DNA of 64,000 nucleotides from JANXMY01 sp965246745. GTDB taxonomy: Bacteria > Armatimonadota > Armatimonadia > Armatimonadales > Capsulimonadaceae. The notes beneath the pieces are model-generated. The model was not told the origin of the DNA. It ran no database searches and saw nothing but the letters and a program-made list of their open reading frames with translations. Positions 40,695 through 48,946 of the stretch are shown in pieces. Both the position numbers and the translations under genes were made by a program. The stretch lies in assembly GCA_965246745.1 (NCBI GenBank), contig OZ251980.1, positions 2,232,001 to 2,296,000 on the forward strand, written 5' to 3'. How positions within the stretch are numbered: position 1 is the stretch's first letter; every line of letters begins with the position of its first letter.

Positions 40695-40873
40695 GCATGC
40701 TACGGAAGAAGCCCCGGATTGAAATCCGAGGCTGGGACAAACTAGTGTCGAAGCGACACGAGACACCGAAATCGCCGGCGTTTCCATCCCCGCGTCATTC
40801 TTATTCTTGCGTCGCCGCGACGCTGGTTTATTCCAGCCTCGGATTTCAATCCGGGGCTTCTTCCGTAGCATGC
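40695..40873. repeat. Family A inverted-repeat element, copy 2
   Basis: Outer arms of 41 bp (from 40695 and to 40873) are perfectly complementary: GCATGCTACGGAAGAAGC then CCCGGATTGAAATCCGAG and GCTGG. The centre includes GTGTCGAAGCGACAC and a stretch nearly identical to copy 3 (ACACCGAAATCGCCGGCG). Confidence 0.9.
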
Positions 40874-40917
40874 AATCCGCGTGGCTCCTCCGTGCTGCCG
40901 CCCCCATCGTCTCCGCG

Positions 40918-41376
40918 CTACCGCACCCACTGCCGCTTCAGCGGGTACACGGCCTTTGCGGGCGAAAGGGTAAGCCCGGCCCGGCGGATAATCTCCTCGG
41001 CAATCGCTTCCTGCGCGGCGGTGGACACCAGCGACAGCCAGACCAGCTCGCGGTCGGTCGCGCCGTGCACCGAGTACGCCCGGCTTTGGTCGAGGCGCTG
41101 CACATCGGCCCAGGACACGTCTTTGCGGCCCAACACCGACCGCTGATGCAGGCCGCCGTCGTCCACCGTCAGCGTGAACGTCCAGCACAGCAGGGCGGCG
41201 CTGAAAAAAACCAGAAACGGCAGCAGCAGCGGCAAAAACGCCTGGGTTTGGTGCCGGGAGACCGCCAAGCCGAGGCCGATCACGCCGACAGCGGCGAACA
41301 GCACGGCTCCCATCCGGTACGAGAGGTCGGCGGCGAACGCCGCCGGAAATGTGATTGCGTGAGACTTAACTGTCAT
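40918..41376 (-). CDS. PH-domain-like membrane protein
   Basis: A 152-residue protein with two adjacent membrane segments (about 22-40 and 47-68) followed by a soluble domain, TLTVDDGGLHQRSVLGRKDVSWADVQRLDQSR, which has the strand pattern of bacterial PH domains (bPH/YdbT type), and a C-terminal helix (AAQEAIAEEIIRRAGL). Such proteins are usually of unknown function. Its ATG overlaps the hisB stop codon by four bases, which is surprising for a non-biosynthetic gene, and implies co-translation with hisB. Confidence 0.65.
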   Translation of the reverse strand: MTVKSHAITFPAAFAADLSYRMGAVLFAAVGVIGLGLAVSRHQTQAFLPLLLPFLVFFSAALLCWTFTLTVDDGGLHQRSVLGRKDVSWADVQRLDQSRAYSVHGATDRELVWLSLVSTAAQEAIAEEIIRRAGLTLSPAKAVYPLKRQWVR

Positions 41377-41978
41377 AGCGTCCCTTTGGTGCTCGGGATG
41401 CCCGAAACACGCGGGTCCACCCGCTTGGCGGCGTCCAATGCCCGCCCGAACGCTTTAAACGCCGCTTCGGCGATGTGGTGCGAGTTCGCGCCCCGGCGCT
41501 GCTCAAAGTGAAGCGTCAGGCCGGCATGGGCTGCCACCGCGCGGAAGAACTCGGGAACAAGCTCGGTGTCGAATGTGCCGATCTTCGGCGACGGGAAGGC
41601 AAAGTCCGACACGAGCAGGCCGCGCCCGCTCCAATCGAGGGCGCAGGCCACCAGAGCCTCGTCCATCGGCAGCAGCGAACAGCCGTAGCGGGCGATGCCC
41701 GCCTTGTCCCCGGCGGCCTCGCGCAGCGCCTCGCCGAGCGCAATCCCGATATCCTCCACCGTGTGGTGATCGTCAATATGCAGGTCGCCGGCCGCATGGA
41801 CCGTCAAATGCAGCAGCCCATGGCGGGCGACATGGGTGAGCATGTGGTCGAAAAAGCCGACCCCGGTGACAATCTCGCTGCCGCCGTCGCCGTCGAGAGC
41901 CACCGTTAGCGTGATCTGTGTTTCCGAAGTCTGCCGCGATTTACTGACCGTGCGTTCGTGTGTCATAATTTGGTGCAT
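41373..41978 (-). CDS. hisB: Imidazoleglycerol-phosphate dehydratase HisB
   Basis: A 201-residue manganese enzyme of histidine synthesis (step 6). Metal-binding motifs: GVGFFDHMLTHVARHG, DLHIDDHHTVEDIGI and the C-terminal GANSHHIAEAAFKAFGRAL. It is monofunctional, without the N-terminal histidinol phosphatase seen in enterobacteria, so the phosphatase must be separate. The start may be ATG 41978 or 41966; the first gives MHQIMTHERT. The gene is preceded 10 bases upstream by the DUF4139 gene. The first 14 bases, ATGCACCAAATTAT, equal those of the epimerase gene at 39279. Confidence 0.95.
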   Translation of the reverse strand: MHQIMTHERTVSKSRQTSETQITLTVALDGDGGSEIVTGVGFFDHMLTHVARHGLLHLTVHAAGDLHIDDHHTVEDIGIALGEALREAAGDKAGIARYGCSLLPMDEALVACALDWSGRGLLVSDFAFPSPKIGTFDTELVPEFFRAVAAHAGLTLHFEQRRGANSHHIAEAAFKAFGRALDAAKRVDPRVSGIPSTKGTL

Positions 41979-41988
41979 TGTACCCGGT

Positions 41989-43989
41989 CTAGACGGTCAG
42001 CGAGGCAACATGGCGGCTGAAGTCGGCTTGGGCGGCGTCGAGCGCCGTCTGCCGCGCATCCCGGCTCGCCAGCAGGGACGCAATCTGCGTTTCCTGCGCG
42101 TCCAGCTCGCCGACATAGCGGCGGTACAGGTCAGAGTTGTAGTCCAGCGCTTCCATGTTCTTTCGGATGCGCTCCTGCCCCTGCGTGATGGACTCGATCT
42201 GCTTGTTTAAAGCCGCCGCTTCGGCTTCGGCTTCGGCCAAACGCGCTTGTCGGGCCGCGATGTCTTCCAGGGCAGTGCGGACCGAAGCGGGCGCGGCCCC
42301 GGAGCGGCCATACACCAAAAACAGGTCGGCGGCTGTGTCCAGCAGGCGCAGCGCTTCCCAGGCTTGCCGCTCGAGGCGCACGCGCAGCGTGGCGGCGGCC
42401 CGGCCTGCAAGCGGCAGCGCAAAGCGGTACTCGGCGGCCGTCCGCTCGGCCGGGGCGTCCGGCTCGGTCAGCTCCCAGCCGGGCCGGACCGGGTGTTCGA
42501 CAATCAAAGTTCTGGCCCCCGCGCTGTGGTTCTTGAACACATACTCGGTGATTTGCTGATATGTCTGCCGGACATGCAGCGTCCCCTGCGCCAGACGCAC
42601 TTCGGACACGACCCCGCTTTGCGGGTCGTGCCGCAGGTCGGCATCCACCGCAAGGTCCAGGGCATAGGTCAAAAGGCGCGACTGCCCCGCTTCGGTGTCG
42701 TCCATCAGCGCATCGCCGACATAGCCCGCCGCGCCGCCGGCGTCCGGCGTCTCGAAAACCGTCAGCGGCCCGCCCATGAGATGCAGGTCGGTGGTGTTTC
42801 GGAGCCGCACTCCGGTCAGCGGGTGGCTGCTCTGCACGCGGCTGTTGTAGACCGAGACGCGCTCGGCGTCCACGGCCTCGGCGACAAAGGGGATCATGGC
42901 GGACTGCTGACGCGGCACGGAGACCGGCACGCCGATCTCGTAGGCAAATGCCGCGCCGAGCGCCGCGCCGGAGGCGGCGATGCTGCCTTGCAGGGCCTGG
43001 CTCGGGTCCATCCCGCCGCGAGCTTCCTGAGCATTGCCTTTGCGCTGGCGGAGGCTGGAGACACCCCCGGCGGCGGGCGCGGGAGCCGCCATCACCGCGT
43101 AAGCCGCGTCCGCCGGCTCTGCGGCCGAAATGCCGCGCTCCTGCACCGTGTCTTCCATCAGATCGCTCGCGTAGGTCTGCGGCGTCGGCGAGGCGGGGAT
43201 ACGGGGCTGCACGGTCGGACGATGCACATACAGCGGCGTGTATAAATCCTGAATGAATGAGATCGGACGGCCCGATACCAGGCTGAGGCGCGTGTCGGTC
43301 CAGTCATCCTGCCCGGTGTTCTGCACCAGCGCCCAGCCTTGCAGGCGAGGCGTCTCGCCCAGCACGAGCCGGTACGAAGTCTGCCAGGCGGGAGATTCCA
43401 GCAGGTAGGCGGCCTGCACCGTGCGCCGGCCCGCGCCGGTGAACGTCAGCGTGACAGTCCGCTTGCCGGCGTCCCGCCCTTGCGCGACAGCGGCCAGCGC
43501 CCCGCGCAGCTCGCCCGCCAGCGCGGCGTCATTGATTTGCAGGCTGCGGACCGTATCCAGCGAAACCGTGTGCAGAGAGTCCCCGGCCAGCAGGGTCAGC
43601 CGGGACTGCTGAGTCATGCCGCTCCCGTCGGGCAGAAACACGTCCCGTGTTTCCACACCCGCGACAACGCCCGTCAGCGGGGCGGGGTCGCCGGTGGTGA
43701 CGGTGACGGACACGCCGCGCATTCGTCCCAGCAGGGTCGCGCGGTCCGGCTCATCGCCGATATTCAGCGAAAAGGCTTGCAGCGCCCGCCGCACCGGGTC
43801 CTGCGCGGCATAAGTGACAGGCGCGATTTCTCCGCCCCCGCCGTCCAAAAGCACCAGCGACTTCAGCACATCATTGACCGCGCCGAGCGGGAAATGCAGC
43901 GTGATTTGGGCGTTGCCCTCCACCTCGCCGCCGCGCTCAAAGTAGCCGACGCCGCTGGTGTAAAGCGTGATGCGGGTGATCGGAAGCAT
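41989..43989 (-). CDS. DUF4139 domain protein
   Basis: A 666-residue protein with the DUF4139 architecture: an N-terminal DUF4140-like beta domain (ITRITLYTSGVGYFERGG, ALVLLDG-type strands), a middle RTVQAAYLLESPAWQTSYRL with QNTGQDDWTDTRLSLVSGRP, and a C-terminal half of beta strands ending in a coiled coil (ARLAEAEAEAAALNKQIESI). There is no signal peptide at the chosen start, ATG 43989, which lies 9 bases behind GGAG. Homologues are linked to mucoidy or envelope in some bacteria; no mechanism is known. It sits between a HAD phosphatase (4-base gap) and hisB, so it probably rides in a histidine operon. Confidence 0.8.
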   Translation of the reverse strand: MLPITRITLYTSGVGYFERGGEVEGNAQITLHFPLGAVNDVLKSLVLLDGGGGEIAPVTYAAQDPVRRALQAFSLNIGDEPDRATLLGRMRGVSVTVTTGDPAPLTGVVAGVETRDVFLPDGSGMTQQSRLTLLAGDSLHTVSLDTVRSLQINDAALAGELRGALAAVAQGRDAGKRTVTLTFTGAGRRTVQAAYLLESPAWQTSYRLVLGETPRLQGWALVQNTGQDDWTDTRLSLVSGRPISFIQDLYTPLYVHRPTVQPRIPASPTPQTYASDLMEDTVQERGISAAEPADAAYAVMAAPAPAAGGVSSLRQRKGNAQEARGGMDPSQALQGSIAASGAALGAAFAYEIGVPVSVPRQQSAMIPFVAEAVDAERVSVYNSRVQSSHPLTGVRLRNTTDLHLMGGPLTVFETPDAGGAAGYVGDALMDDTEAGQSRLLTYALDLAVDADLRHDPQSGVVSEVRLAQGTLHVRQTYQQITEYVFKNHSAGARTLIVEHPVRPGWELTEPDAPAERTAAEYRFALPLAGRAAATLRVRLERQAWEALRLLDTAADLFLVYGRSGAAPASVRTALEDIAARQARLAEAEAEAAALNKQIESITQGQERIRKNMEALDYNSDLYRRYVGELDAQETQIASLLASRDARQTALDAAQADFSRHVASLTV

Positions 43990-43993
43990 GGCG

Positions 43994-44956
43994 TTAATCT
44001 CCATTGATCCAGTCCAGGGCGGCGTTGACATCGGCGGCGATGATGTCCGCGCCGGAGGTTCGGAACAAGCGCTCGTTGGCCGCGCCCGCCGGTCCCGATA
44101 GAACTTGGACGGACAAAAAGCGCGTCCCGCCGGGCGGGGCGTTGTTGAAGCGCTGCACGGTGCGAAGGTCATCCCAGGTGTCGCCGATGTAGACCGCGCT
44201 CTTGAAGCCGAGGCGCTGCGCCAGCAGGGTCAGTCCGCCCGGATGCGGCTTTTTGACCCCGTCGCTCTGCGTGATGATGTTGGCGGCGGGAATGCGCTCC
44301 GACAGTCCGCACATCTCCAAGCCGAACCGGGCTTCTTCCAGGGCGCGGCCCGTGTAAACACCGAGTATTTTGTTGGCCGGCAGCTTGGCTAAGTCCAGCA
44401 ATGGCTTGTCGCGGCTGATATAGCCCGGCCCGGTGTAGAGGGTGGCAGGCGAGCCGTAGATGCGCTCCGAGTGCTCCCCGGCGAACATCTCCAAAAAGAC
44501 CTGCTTGACCAAATGCTTGCGGTAATCGGTCTCAATCGCCAGCTTGTCGTCGCGGGTCAGATGCTCCATCAAAATATCTTCGGCGGCGCGGACCCCCCCG
44601 CCGCGCTCTTTGACCCGTGCGGCAAAGCGGTTCAGATTGGGCTGAAGCACGTTCAAAGTCTCAGGCGAGGCGCTCGGGTTTTCGCGGCCTTTGGCGACAT
44701 AAAACAGCACCAGGGCATAGGACAAGTCTAGGTCGTCGTTGAACCCGCCGGCGTTCTTGAATAATTCAATGTCGGCGGAGGTCAGCAAATCATCAGGCGC
44801 GGGCCAGCCGAGCACGGTCCGCAGGTAAAACGGGACCGCGAGGCAGTTGACGACCCGGATGCTGTCGGTGATGTCGAGCAGCACGCCGTCTATGTCAAAG
44901 ATAACGGCGTCAATATCCGGGCGCTTGGCCTCGGCGGCGGGTGTGGCGTAGATCAT
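43994..44956 (-). CDS. HAD hydrolase, TIGR01548-like; candidate histidinol-phosphatase
   Basis: A 320-residue HAD subfamily IA protein. Motif I is VIFDIDGVLLDITDS, motif III Lys in GVKKPHPGG, motif IV YIGDTWDDLRTVQ. The large cap (about 170 residues) with NAGGFNDDLDLSYAL matches the TIGR01548 group, members of which recur beside hisB. Because this HisB lacks a phosphatase domain and hisD is upstream on the same strand, the protein is a reasonable candidate for the missing histidinol-phosphate phosphatase. A PHP phosphatase at 48947 competes for that role. Inference from context only. Confidence 0.75.
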   Translation of the reverse strand: MIYATPAAEAKRPDIDAVIFDIDGVLLDITDSIRVVNCLAVPFYLRTVLGWPAPDDLLTSADIELFKNAGGFNDDLDLSYALVLFYVAKGRENPSASPETLNVLQPNLNRFAARVKERGGGVRAAEDILMEHLTRDDKLAIETDYRKHLVKQVFLEMFAGEHSERIYGSPATLYTGPGYISRDKPLLDLAKLPANKILGVYTGRALEEARFGLEMCGLSERIPAANIITQSDGVKKPHPGGLTLLAQRLGFKSAVYIGDTWDDLRTVQRFNNAPPGGTRFLSVQVLSGPAGAANERLFRTSGADIIAADVNAALDWINGD

Positions 44957-45022
44957 AATGGTTTGCAGGCGAGAAAAGAAAGCGAGGCCGCGAGACGCAA
45001 GGGAGGGATGCAAGGGAAGGAA

Positions 45023-45162
45023 GCGAGGGAAGGAGCGAGGGAATGAATTCCTCTCGCTGAATAACGTCCTTCGGACGAAAGAAAAGACCGACCGTGTGCA
45101 ATTCCTACATCCGAAGGATGCCATTCAGCGAGAGGAATTCATTCCCTCGCTCCTTCCCTCGC
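45023..45162. repeat. Family B inverted-repeat element, copy 2
   Basis: Perfect 40-bp arms (45023-45062 and 45123-45162) built of GCGAGGGAAGGAGCGAGGGA and AATTCCTCTCGCTGAAT-type pieces, with ACGTCCTTCGGACG and CATCCGAAGGATG in the centre as in copy 1. The right arm supplies the stop codon and last residues of hisD. Confidence 0.9.
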
Positions 45163-46488
45163 TCCTCCCTCGCCTCTCAGCCGCGCCGCCGCCGCGTGGC
45201 CGTCGAACCCTTCCGCTTCGGCGAACCGGGCGACTTCCTCGGCGGCGTCTGCGGCGGCCTGCTTTGAGTAATACACGACGCTTGTGCGCTTCAGGAACGT
45301 GTTGACCGACAGCGGCGACGAGAACCGGGCGGCCCCGGCGGTCGGCAGCGTATGCGACGGCCCCGCCCAGTAGTCGCCGACGGACGCCGATGTGTGCTCG
45401 CCGAGCAGCACCGCCCCGGCGTTTCGGACCAGCGGCAAGGCTGCTAATGGCTCCCGGACCATCAGTTCCAAATGCTCCGGGGCCATGACATTCGACAGCG
45501 CGACCGATTCTTCGAGTGAGTTCGTTTTGACAAAAATCAAGTTGAGCGCCGTGGCGTCTAAAATCTCTTTGCGCGAGAGTTCCGCCCGCTGCCGCGACAA
45601 TTCGGCTTTGGTCGCTTCCAAGATGTCCCACGAGTGGCAGAAGAACACGCCCCGGTTGTCGTGGCCGTGCTCGGTCTGCGCCAGAATATCGGCGGCGGCA
45701 AACGTAGGGTTCGCAAACTCGTCGGCGATGACCGCGACTTCCGACGGCCCCGCCAGCATGTCAATGGCGCATTCGCCGTAGACCAGCTTCTTCGCGATGT
45801 TCACATACTGGCTGCCCGGCCCGACAATCACGTCGCATTTCGGCACGGTTTCGGTGCCGTAAGCCATCGCCGCAATCGCCTGCGCCCCGCCTACAGCAAA
45901 TACTTTATCCACATAACCTAGCGTGGCTGCTCCGACAGCATCAGGTATGTTCCCGCTTCTGTCAGGCGGTGTACAGACGATTATCTCTTCAACACCGGCG
46001 ACAGAGGCAGGAATCGCTGCCATCAACACGGTGCTTGGATAGGCTGCTTTGCCGCCCGGCACATATATTCCAGCGCGTCCCATCGGCTGTAAAATTTGGC
46101 CCTGCATCCAGCCCTTGTGCTGCTGAGTATGAGACATCGCCTTTGGAGAGTTAGGCATGTGCATCCAGGATTGAAGATGGCCCTGTTCCGCTTTGTGAAA
46201 CCCTTCAATGTTGCGCTCCGCGCCACCAATGGTCGCTTGTAACGTTGCTCCAATTTTCAGCCATTGATCCTCGCGTGCTTTCTCCGGTATCTCCAAAGTT
46301 TCAACCGTCGCATCCGGCCAGTCGAAGCGGCGGGTGTAGTCGAGAACGGCGGCGTCGCCGCGTGTTTTCACGTCGTCCAAGATGCCCCGGACGACGGCTT
46401 CGATTTGGGCGTTTTTGGCATGGTCGCGGGCGGTCAGGGCGGCATGGATGGCGTCGGGCGTGTCGCGGGCGGTATCGAATTGGCGCAT
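45139..46488 (-). CDS. hisD: Histidinol dehydrogenase HisD
   Basis: A 449-residue zinc enzyme catalysing the last two oxidations of histidine synthesis. Motifs: RAGIYVPGGKAAYPSTVLM, AVGGAQAIAAMAYGTE, VGPGSQYVNIAKKLV, DMLAGPSEVAVIAD, LAQTEHGHDNRG and APEHLELM. The C-terminus ends GEGGAREGARE, where the last residues come from the family B repeat overlapping the stop. Bases about 45880-46320 are clearly less GC-rich than the rest of the gene. The ATG at 46488 is near a weak ribosome-binding site; longer frames cross a family A repeat and are rejected. Confidence 0.95.
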   Translation of the reverse strand: MRQFDTARDTPDAIHAALTARDHAKNAQIEAVVRGILDDVKTRGDAAVLDYTRRFDWPDATVETLEIPEKAREDQWLKIGATLQATIGGAERNIEGFHKAEQGHLQSWMHMPNSPKAMSHTQQHKGWMQGQILQPMGRAGIYVPGGKAAYPSTVLMAAIPASVAGVEEIIVCTPPDRSGNIPDAVGAATLGYVDKVFAVGGAQAIAAMAYGTETVPKCDVIVGPGSQYVNIAKKLVYGECAIDMLAGPSEVAVIADEFANPTFAAADILAQTEHGHDNRGVFFCHSWDILEATKAELSRQRAELSRKEILDATALNLIFVKTNSLEESVALSNVMAPEHLELMVREPLAALPLVRNAGAVLLGEHTSASVGDYWAGPSHTLPTAGAARFSSPLSVNTFLKRTSVVYYSKQAAADAAEEVARFAEAEGFDGHAAAARLRGEGGAREGARE

Positions 46489-46534
46489 GATGGGGGGATT
46501 ATACCTGAAAAGCGGGAGAGAGGCGCGGATAGGA

Positions 46535-46681
46535 GCCACGGATTGAAATCCGAGGCTGGAATAAACCCGTGTCGAAGCGACACAAGACACCGAAATCGCC
46601 GGCGTTTTCATCCCCGCGTCATTCTTATTCTTGCGTCGCTTCGACGCTGGTTTCTTCCAGCCTCGGATTTCAATCCGTGGC
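46535..46681. repeat. Family A inverted-repeat element, copy 3
   Basis: Arms with GCCACGGATTGAAATCCGAG and GCTGGAA at 46535 onward are complementary to TTCCAGCCTCGGATTTCAAT and CCGTGGC ending at 46681. The centre is nearly identical to copy 2. The rest of the gap 46489-46828 holds the prs promoter. Confidence 0.9.
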
Positions 46682-46707
46682 CCCTTTTGTGCCCTCCCGG
46701 TTCCTAC

Positions 46708-46737
46708 TTGCCAACCCGCCCTCACCCCCGGTATAAT
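46708..46737 (+). promoter_or_regulatory. Promoter of prs
   Basis: TTGCCA (46708-46713), 18 bp, TATAAT (46732-46737). It gives a leader of about 85 bases before the ATG at 46829. Confidence 0.65.
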
Positions 46738-46828
46738 TAAAGCGCAATTCTTACACACCATCAGCAAGACAGCAGGCGGACACTGCCGAACACCAGCGGC
46801 AGGGAAAACAAGGGGATCAGCAGGGCGC

Positions 46829-47779
46829 ATGAGAGAAAAAACCGAAATCAAGCTGTTTGCGGGGACCGGTAACCCGAAACTCGGGCAGGCCATCGCCGAC
46901 TGGCTCCAAGCGCCGCTTGGGGATGTGCGAATCAGCCGCTTTTCCGACGGCGAAACGTATGTCCAGTACAATGAAAGCGTCCGGGGCGCGGACGCGTTTA
47001 TTATCCAGCCGACCTGCCCGCCGGTAGACACCAATCTGGTGGAATTGTTGATTTTGATTGACGCCATGCGGCGGGCGAGCGCGGACCGGATCACGGCGGT
47101 GCTGCCGTACTTCGGCTATGCCCGGCAGGAGAAAAAAGACCGGCCCCGCGAGGCGATCACCGCCAAGCTCATCGCCGATGTCCTGACCGCCGCCGGGGCG
47201 GACCGGATCATCACGATGGACCTGCACGCCGACGCCATTCAAGGCTTTTTCAATATCCCGCTCGACCATCTCACCGCGCGGGGCATGTTCGCCGACTATT
47301 TCCAGCACAAGAACTTAGAAAATGTCGTGATCGTCTCGCCCGACGAAGGCCGGGTCAAGCAGGCCCGCAAATTAGTCCGGCAGTTAAACGCCCCGCTCGC
47401 GGTCGGCTACAAGTTTCACGAAGACCACGGGCACACCGAGATTACCGACCTCGCCGGCGATGTGCGGGGCAAGACGCCGATTATTTTAGAGGACATGATT
47501 ACCACCGGCGGCTCGATTATCGAGTGCGTCAACACGCTGGTAGACCACGGCTGCAACCCCGAGATTTATGTCGCCGCCACCCACGGGGTTTTGACACTTA
47601 ATGCCGTAGACCGCCTCAACGACCACCCCGCGATTGCCGAAGTCGTCGTCACCGACAGCGTCCCGCTGGCCGCCGAGAAGCAGCGCCCGAAGATCACCCA
47701 GCTTTCGATTGCCTCGCTGTTCGGCGAGGCCATCCACCGCGTCAACCAGGACATGAGCGTGTCCAGCTTGTTTGATTGA
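46829..47779 (+). CDS. prs: Ribose-phosphate pyrophosphokinase (PRPP synthetase)
   Basis: A 316-residue enzyme making PRPP from ribose 5-phosphate and ATP. Motifs: LFAGTGNPKLGQAIADWL, ISRFSDGETYVQ, LPYFGYARQEKKDRPREAI (ATP loop), TMDLHADAIQGFFNIPLDHL, and the PRPP-binding PIILEDMITTGGSI. The length is typical of class I. PRPP feeds histidine synthesis, whose genes lie just upstream on the other strand. ATG at 46829 follows GGGGATCAG; the longer frame back to 46631 is the family A repeat. Confidence 0.97.
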   Translation: MREKTEIKLFAGTGNPKLGQAIADWLQAPLGDVRISRFSDGETYVQYNESVRGADAFIIQPTCPPVDTNLVELLILIDAMRRASADRITAVLPYFGYARQEKKDRPREAITAKLIADVLTAAGADRIITMDLHADAIQGFFNIPLDHLTARGMFADYFQHKNLENVVIVSPDEGRVKQARKLVRQLNAPLAVGYKFHEDHGHTEITDLAGDVRGKTPIILEDMITTGGSIIECVNTLVDHGCNPEIYVAATHGVLTLNAVDRLNDHPAIAEVVVTDSVPLAAEKQRPKITQLSIASLFGEAIHRVNQDMSVSSLFD

Positions 47780-47792
47780 GAAGCATACTCTG

Positions 47793-48182
47793 ATGAGCAA
47801 TCACGAAGAAGAAATCCAGCGCATCATTGCCGAGACTTTCCCGGAATTAGTGGCCGAAATGCAGGCGGACCTGCCGCCGTGCCCCGCCGAGATCGCCGAT
47901 GTGATTTTGCGTATCCTGCAAACCGGCACGGTGCAGGCCCGCTCCGCCGGCCGGTCCGGCGACGCCGCGCTGAGTGCCGGGGAAGCCGATCACCTTCACA
48001 ACCTGCCTGACCTGCTGCGCCGCTACTCGCCGCGCAAGCTGCGGTACTACTGGAATTCCGAACGCACCGCTTACATCAACCGTATGGGCGGGGAGCCGAT
48101 GGTCTTTGAAGAGCTTTGGGCCGAACTGGAACCGTTGGTGCCTGCTGTGACACAAGATGTGACAAAGAGTGTGACACTGTGA
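47793..48182 (+). CDS. Hypothetical protein
   Basis: A 129-residue, mostly helical soluble protein of no recognised family. The N-terminus is amphipathic (EEEIQRIIAETFPELVAEMQ), the centre has LHNLPDLLRRYSPRKLRYYW followed by NSERTAYINRMGGEP, and the end FEELWAELEPLVPAVTQD. The ATG at 47793 lies close behind prs (13 bases), so it may be co-transcribed with it. Its stop overlaps the next gene's GTG by four bases (GTGA), which argues for a coupled two-gene unit. Confidence 0.55.
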   Translation: MSNHEEEIQRIIAETFPELVAEMQADLPPCPAEIADVILRILQTGTVQARSAGRSGDAALSAGEADHLHNLPDLLRRYSPRKLRYYWNSERTAYINRMGGEPMVFEELWAELEPLVPAVTQDVTKSVTL

Positions 48183-48733
48183 CACAAGAAAAGTTCAGAG
48201 ACATGGACCCGGTCGTGTATTTCAAGGAAAATGACTTCACGGAAAGCAGCGTTTGGCAGATTGCTTATGCGGCTGAACTCGACCAATTAGAGTTCGTCGT
48301 GAGCTACGCAGGATTTGTTCCGGCGATTGCTCCTCCGAAAGACGATCCCGCCTTTGAGCAGCCCTTTGACTTTCGGCGGTTAATGTTCGACAATGTGACG
48401 CAGCTTAGGCGAACCGACTACCGCTACAAAGTAGGGTTTCAGGGCTTTGATCCTGCGAACTTTAATTACCCGGCAGGACATCCCTTTCCTACAGGTCATC
48501 TTGAAATCGAAGCGGCTTTTGTGGGAAAAGTCGTAGACGCCCGAAGAACGATAGTGCGGTATCGGGCCGGGATACAACTGGGATCATCTGGAATTTACAG
48601 ATTCGAGTTTGGAACCCTTGCCGTGTCTCAGCGCCTTGTCAAGATTGTGCCGCTGCGACGGGGCGAGGTCGGTCACTTCGATTACCATACGAACGCGAAG
48701 GTTGCGATTGATGACCCGTTCGCTGATAGTTAA
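48179..48733 (+). CDS. Hypothetical protein coupled to the upstream gene
   Basis: A 184-residue protein with mixed strands and no recognised domain: DPVVYFKENDFTESSVWQIA, LDQLEFVVSYAGFVPAI, a Pro-rich FNYPAGHPFPTGHLEIEAAF and a C-terminal IVPLRRGEVGHFDYHTNAKV. The start is taken as GTG 48179, overlapping the previous stop (GTGA); ATG 48203 (MDPVVYF) is an alternative. The many beta strands and absence of a signal suggest a cytoplasmic beta-rich fold. No prediction of function is possible. Confidence 0.5.
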   Translation: MTQEKFRDMDPVVYFKENDFTESSVWQIAYAAELDQLEFVVSYAGFVPAIAPPKDDPAFEQPFDFRRLMFDNVTQLRRTDYRYKVGFQGFDPANFNYPAGHPFPTGHLEIEAAFVGKVVDARRTIVRYRAGIQLGSSGIYRFEFGTLAVSQRLVKIVPLRRGEVGHFDYHTNAKVAIDDPFADS

Positions 48734-48745
48734 ATCCAGATTAGA

Positions 48746-48908
48746 ACCATGTCGTAAACGACACGGCTATTGGGCGAGGACGCCTCGAAGCCCCACTTCT
48801 GCACCGGCAGACCCGGAGGGCGTGGGGCTAATACAGATTAATCCTGAGTGCCGCGAAGCGGTACGGCCCGGCGTCCTCGCCCGATAGCCGTGTCGTTTAC
48901 GACATGGT
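48746..48908. repeat. Family C inverted-repeat element with 39-bp arms
   Basis: Arms 48746-48784 (ACCATGTCGTAAACGACACG and GCTATTGGGCGAGGACGCC) and 48870-48908 match at 38 of 39 positions. The arm contains its own palindrome GTCGTAAACGAC. The centre has CGGCAGACCCGGAGGGCG and no coding potential. Confidence 0.9.
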
Positions 48909-48946
48909 ACTCTTATCCAAAAACGCCTAAATAACAGGAACAACCC

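Noticed and set aside
48734..48946. Attenuator or riboswitch before the PHP gene
   Set aside because: The structure is a simple long palindrome with a non-conserved centre and no terminator T-run, so it fits a repeat element.
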